Origin: Axinella damicornis
Lineage: Eukaryota; Porifera; Demospongiae; Axinellida; Axinellidae
Direction of reading: 5' to 3'
Assembly (NCBI GenBank): GCA_963931865.1
Contig: OZ007518.1
Location: 1-64,000, forward strand
Length of the DNA: 64,000 nt
This document shows, piece after piece, positions 60,801 through 64,000 of the stretch (positions are counted from its first letter, which is position 1; every line of letters starts with the position of its first letter). A program made the translations under genes and the position numbers. The notes beneath the pieces are model-generated. The model made no database searches. It saw nothing but the letters and a program-made list of their open reading frames with translations, and was not told the DNA's origin.

Positions 60801-62127
60801 GCCTGGCTCTAGTACACATGATGTGAGGATGTGAGCCTGGCTCTAGTACACATGATGTGAGGATGTGAGCCTGGCTCTAGTACACATGTTGTGAGGATGT
60901 GAGCCTGGCTCTAGTATCAATGATGTGAGGATGTGAGCCTGGCTCTAGTATCCATGATGTGAGGATGTGAGCCTGGCTCTAGTATCAATGATGTGAGGAT
61001 GTGAGCCTGGCTCTAGTATCCATGATGTGAGGATGTGAGCCTGGCTCTAGTACACATGATGTGAGGATGTGAGCCTGGCTCTAGTATCCATGATGTGAGG
61101 ATGTGAGCCTGGCTCTAGTACACATGATGTGAGGATGTGAGCCTGGCTCTAGTACACATGATGTGAGGATGTGAGCCTGGCTCTAGTATCCATGATGTGA
61201 GGATGTGAGCCTGGCTCTAGTACACATGATGTGAGGATGTGAGCCTGGCTCTAGTACACATGATGTGAGGATGTGAGCCTGGCTCTAGTACACATGATGT
61301 GAGGATGTGAGCCTGGCTCTAGTACACATGATGTGAGGATGTGAGCCTGGCTCTAGTACACATGATGTGAGGATGTGAGCCTGGCTCTAGTACACATGAT
61401 GTGAGGATGTGAGCCTGGCTCTAGTATCCATGATGTGAGGATGTGAGCCTGGCTCTAGTATCCATGATGTGAGGATGTGAGCCTGGCTCTAGTATCCATG
61501 ATGTGAGGATGTGAGCCTGGCTCTAGTATCCATGATGTGAGGATGTGAGCCTGGCTCTAGTATCCATGATGTGAGGATGTGAGCCTGGCTCTAGATGTGA
61601 GGATGTGAGGGTGTCAGAATACGGGTGTAAAGGTATGACCGTGTGAGGATGGAAATGTGATGGTGTGAGGACCAACATCATGAGGTGTGAAATGTGGGAC
61701 ATGCTCGGACTGCATGGAAACAATGCACAGTCCACTCACTTCCCACGGGGAAAGCAGGCGGGGGCTCAACCACGTCCACATGATGTAGCCTCCGATGGCT
61801 GAAGGAGACCACCTGGTTCTGGAATGTGAACTGGGACGATTCCGCATCATACCCACCCACAACACGGCCTGTGGGGAGAGGGAGGGGAACATGCTGAATA
61901 TTATACCCACCAACTGCACAGCATGAGGGGAGAGGGGCCCATGCCCTGCCCACCCCCCACCCAACATACGGGGCCTATGCCCTGCCCACTCACCCACTCG
62001 GAACGCTCTCTTCACAACCGTCTCCACTGGCTGAAGAAACTTAGAAACTGAGTGAGTCGACCAACGTTGAGTCTTGCGAGTGGAAGAACCATTGGAAGCT
62101 ATGCGTAGTGGAGGAGGAGGGGCAGGA

Positions 62128-62160
<33 letters not shown>

Positions 62161-62913
62161 GGAGGAGGAGGAGGAGGAGGAGGGTTGACCGGCTTTGCTA
62201 CTTTCTTCTTGAGCGGAGCCCCTTTCTTCTTTGCTGGTATGGCTGCCACCTTCAGTGGCGGGGGATTAGAGAGCGGCCGGTGAGATGCAGAGGTCTCCCC
62301 ACGATCAGGAGCTGCAGGCCTGGTTGCTACCCTCGATTTGGCATTTGTGGAAATGGAGGCCACTTTGCGCGGATGAGGATTGGAGACTTTGGAGGATGGC
62401 ACTTCTGTTGCAAATGTGTTGGACTTCACAGACTTCACCCTCTCCTGCTGCAGTGGTCGTGCCACACCCCCACTCTTGGTGGGTGCAAAATCTCTCTCCT
62501 CCATCGCCACCTTCTGCTTGGTCATCCGCTTCCCCACGCTCTTACTCACTGGCTTCAACTGGGGCAGCTCTCCAGTGTTGATGGAATTCAGGAGGGGGAG
62601 TGGCGGTTGCAGCTGGCCGCCGTAACGTGGTGGGGCAAGAAATGTGTGTTCTCGAAGCTGGATCTGTTCGGCCATTCGTGAGTCAAGCTCCTCCTGGCGC
62701 TGCCGCTCTTCCTTGTGGAGCTGCAGAGCCACTTCATAGTCCCCAGGGTTACCAGACTCCTGCTGATTATCCGCAGCAAAGGATGGCCCCTGCTCGTTAG
62801 AGGGGGAGAAGACTTCTTTCACTAACTGCTGCAGTTCTGGTTGCTGTTGTCCAACGTCAGCGCTATCTGTCACACTTCGGAACACCACCCCTAGGCTGTA
62901 ACGGTGTGTGTCG

Positions 62914-62949
<36 letters not shown>

Positions 62950-64000
62950 GAGGGCACCACAGTGTAGGCCAGCAAGGCACATACAGCATGAATATACAAG
63001 ATGTATGAATAATGTACACTAAGTATACCACAGCCACGCCCACCTGTCTGAGTGGACTAGTTCTCCCCTCTTTGGCAAATCATGTGAGGGTGGGAGGAGG
63101 GAGGGGGGGAAGAGGTTGGCGAGAGTGGCGATAATCTGGGCCAGTGAAGGACGTTCTGATGGTTCCCACTGAGTGCAGCTGGTGGGGGGTGTGGTATGTG
63201 GGGGGTGGTGGGGGGTGGGGTGTGTGGGGGGATTAAGGGAAGAGGACATTCATAGTCACCAGTGCAACATACATGTTGTATGCTCATCACCGCCCTGGGA
63301 GCTCTCAGGCTAGGGGCAAGACCTGCAGCTCTAGGTTAGCACCCACTGCCCTGGGAGCTCTCAGGCTAGGGGCAAGACCTGCAGCTCTAGGTTAGCACCC
63401 ACTGCCCTGGGAGCTCTCAGGCTAGGGGCAAGACCTGCAGCTCTAGGCTAGCACCCACTGCCCTGGGAGCTCTCAGGCTAGGGGCAAGACCTGCAGCTCT
63501 AGGCTAGCACCCACTTCCGTGGGAGCTCTCAGGCTAGGGGCAAGACCTGCAGCTCTAGGCTAGCACCCACTTCCGTGGGAGCTCTCAGGCTAGGGGCAAG
63601 ACCTGCAGCTCTAGGCTAGCACCCACTGCCCTGGGAGCTCTCAGGCTAGGGGCAAGACCTGCAGCTCTAGGCTAGCACCCACTGCCCTGGGAGCTCTCAG
63701 GCTAGGGGCAAGACCTGCAGCTCTAGGCTAGCACCCACTTCCGTGGGAGCTCTCAGGCTAGGGGCAAGACCTGCAGCTCTAGGCTAGCACCCACTGCCCT
63801 GGGAGCTCTCAGGCTAGGGGCAAGACCTGCAGCTCTGGGCACATTCCACCTGAATGCACATGTACACAGTAGACACGCCCACCTTCTGATGAGCTCAGCT
63901 AGTTCCGGGTGGGAGTCCCTGGGGATGTCCGGCTGCTGCTTGTTCAGCACCACGGCCATCATGACTGCGATGGGTAGCATGCTGCTGAACGGCACACGCC
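54850..64000 (-). CDS. Protein kinase (TKL/TK-like) C-lobe with long repeat-containing tail; 5' part outside window
   Basis: Exons on the minus strand: 64000-63883 (partial), 63178-63044, 62895-61994, 61868-61740, 60220-60017, 58585-58442, 57813-57667, 54944-54850 (stop TAG). All GT-AG and in phase; 623 residues are visible. Exons 1-2 encode the end of a kinase domain: FSSMLPIAVMMAVVLNKQQP, DIP, ELAELIRSCTQWEPSERPSL, with the subdomain XI Arg in ERPS. The catalytic loop lies beyond the window. Exon 3 has a charged coil (ALQLHKEERQRQEELDSRMA), basic stretches and a run of about 17 Pro, then FLQPVETVVKRAFRV. Exons 5-7 each end in a related motif: LQHVEPVVKTTLPSSE, LNPVETVVKLSLPSSE, LRHVEPVVKIILPSLE. 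The tail is acidic (GDGEGEDSERMQDS). Exons 4-7 are symmetric phase 1-1. Exact family unknown. Confidence 0.8.
55500..55662. repeat. 20-bp minisatellite, about 8 copies
   Basis: Unit GAAGACATCTCAAGCTGATG, near-perfect, in the last intron of the kinase gene. Confidence 0.95.
55815..57618. repeat. 38-bp minisatellite, about 47 copies
   Basis: Unit CATGACCCTCCAGTATTGGT then ACAGCTCTAGCCCCATCA, period 38 (55869, 55907 and so on). The main variation is AGCCCC, AGTCCC or AACCCC at one position, scattered through the array. It fills the last intron of the kinase gene. Confidence 0.97.
58050..58375. repeat. 48-51-bp minisatellite, about 6.5 copies
   Basis: Unit GTACGAGCTGATGGAGGCAA, GCTGAGCCCAGGTGTCCACA, CAGTGAGA; some copies carry GGTGCAGTGTCC. 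It lies in the intron between kinase exons 6 and 7. Confidence 0.93.
58868..59275. repeat. 31-bp minisatellite, about 13 copies
   Basis: Unit CTCTGATCCATCCCTGCGCC then GTCAGTTCATG, in the intron between kinase exons 5 and 6. Confidence 0.95.
59578..60020. repeat. 36-bp minisatellite built on a splice-donor junction, about 12 copies
   Basis: Minus-strand unit CAGTGAAGGTAGGCGGAGCG then TGGTGTGGGTACCTAG. The 5'-most copy is the real end of kinase exon 5 (AGCAGTGAAG then GTAGGC at 60016/60017). The array thus repeats the last exon bases and the intron's first bases together. Confidence 0.93.
60334..60384. mobile_element. 51-bp foldback element inside a minisatellite (copy 1)
   Basis: GCCTCGTTCCCAGGCC, GAGAGAGGGAGGGTCTC loop region, GGCCTGGGAACGAGGC, flanked by TA on both sides. 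Confidence 0.88.
60560..60610. mobile_element. 51-bp foldback element inside a minisatellite (copy 2)
   Basis: Identical to the copy 226 bp upstream, with the same TA flanks and the same minisatellite context. It was duplicated with the array rather than inserted twice. Confidence 0.88.
62917..62948. repeat. Poly-G tract in a kinase intron
   Basis: About 32 consecutive G between kinase exons 2 and 3. Other runs of G or C of 13-30 occur at about 34548, 40450, 42717 and 52669. Their lengths are unreliable in any assembly. Confidence 0.9.
63292..63838. repeat. 56-bp minisatellite, about 10 copies
   Basis: Unit GCCCTGGGAGCTCTCAGGCT, AGGGGCAAGACCTGCAGCTC, TAGGCTAGCACCCACT, period 56. It lies in the intron between the first two visible kinase exons. 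Confidence 0.96.

Larger units (their letters stand above)
60240..61598. repeat. 34-bp minisatellite, about 37 copies
   Basis: Unit ATGATGTGAGGATGTGAGCC then TGGCTCTAGTACAC (or ATCC), in the intron between kinase exons 4 and 5. Two foldbacks of the GCCTCGTTCCCAGG family are embedded 226 bp apart. Confidence 0.96.

Overview
This is eukaryotic DNA, and the gene set points to an animal. It contains a LIN52 subunit of the DREAM/MuvB complex, a BAG3-like WW+BAG co-chaperone, an ING-type PHD finger, an SLC29 equilibrative nucleoside transporter and the C-terminal part of a TKL/tyrosine-kinase-like kinase gene. All are split by short GT-AG introns. An early-branching metazoan such as a sponge fits best, but that is inference: no species-diagnostic sequence was recognised. 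CCCTAA-type telomere motifs occur inside one satellite.

Layout. 1-8.2 kb is stacked satellite: a 127-bp unit with two palindromes, a 20-22-bp TTGATCAA satellite, a TTAATTAA-rich block, a GGGACG-rich block, and about 83 almost identical copies of a 31-bp unit carrying a telomere-like core. 8.7-25.1 kb is one large 22-bp palindrome-rich satellite with higher-order duplications (797 bp and about 3.3 kb) and one LINE 3' fragment inside it. 25.1-29.9 kb is an island of transposon-like elements (a piggyBac-type MITE, a TIR element, another MITE) plus the last two exons of an ING-family gene. 29.9-33.1 kb is a second island of the 22-bp satellite fused directly to about 190 copies of a GC-rich 14-bp satellite that ends in a perfect 21-bp-arm palindrome.

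33.8-64 kb is genic. In order: an unrecognised nine-exon multi-pass membrane protein (minus), the ENT transporter (plus, 12 exons, 444 aa), LIN52 (minus) head-to-head with the BAG/WW gene (plus), a four-exon secreted Cys-containing protein (plus), an unresolved stretch with at least one good plus-strand exon (51.7-54.4 kb), and a long minus-strand kinase gene whose 5' part lies beyond the window. The kinase gene has symmetric phase 1-1 exons encoding repeated modules of about 48 aa, and five of its introns are filled with minisatellites. One minisatellite has its period across an exon-intron junction, so it repeats a splice-donor sequence about 12 times.

The very long open frames over the satellites (up to 1206 codons) come from stop-free repeat units and are not annotated as genes. 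Exon models were built by eye from splice sites, reading phase and family motifs. For the membrane protein, ENT, LIN52, secreted protein and kinase genes, all exon phases close exactly. Satellite edges are approximate.
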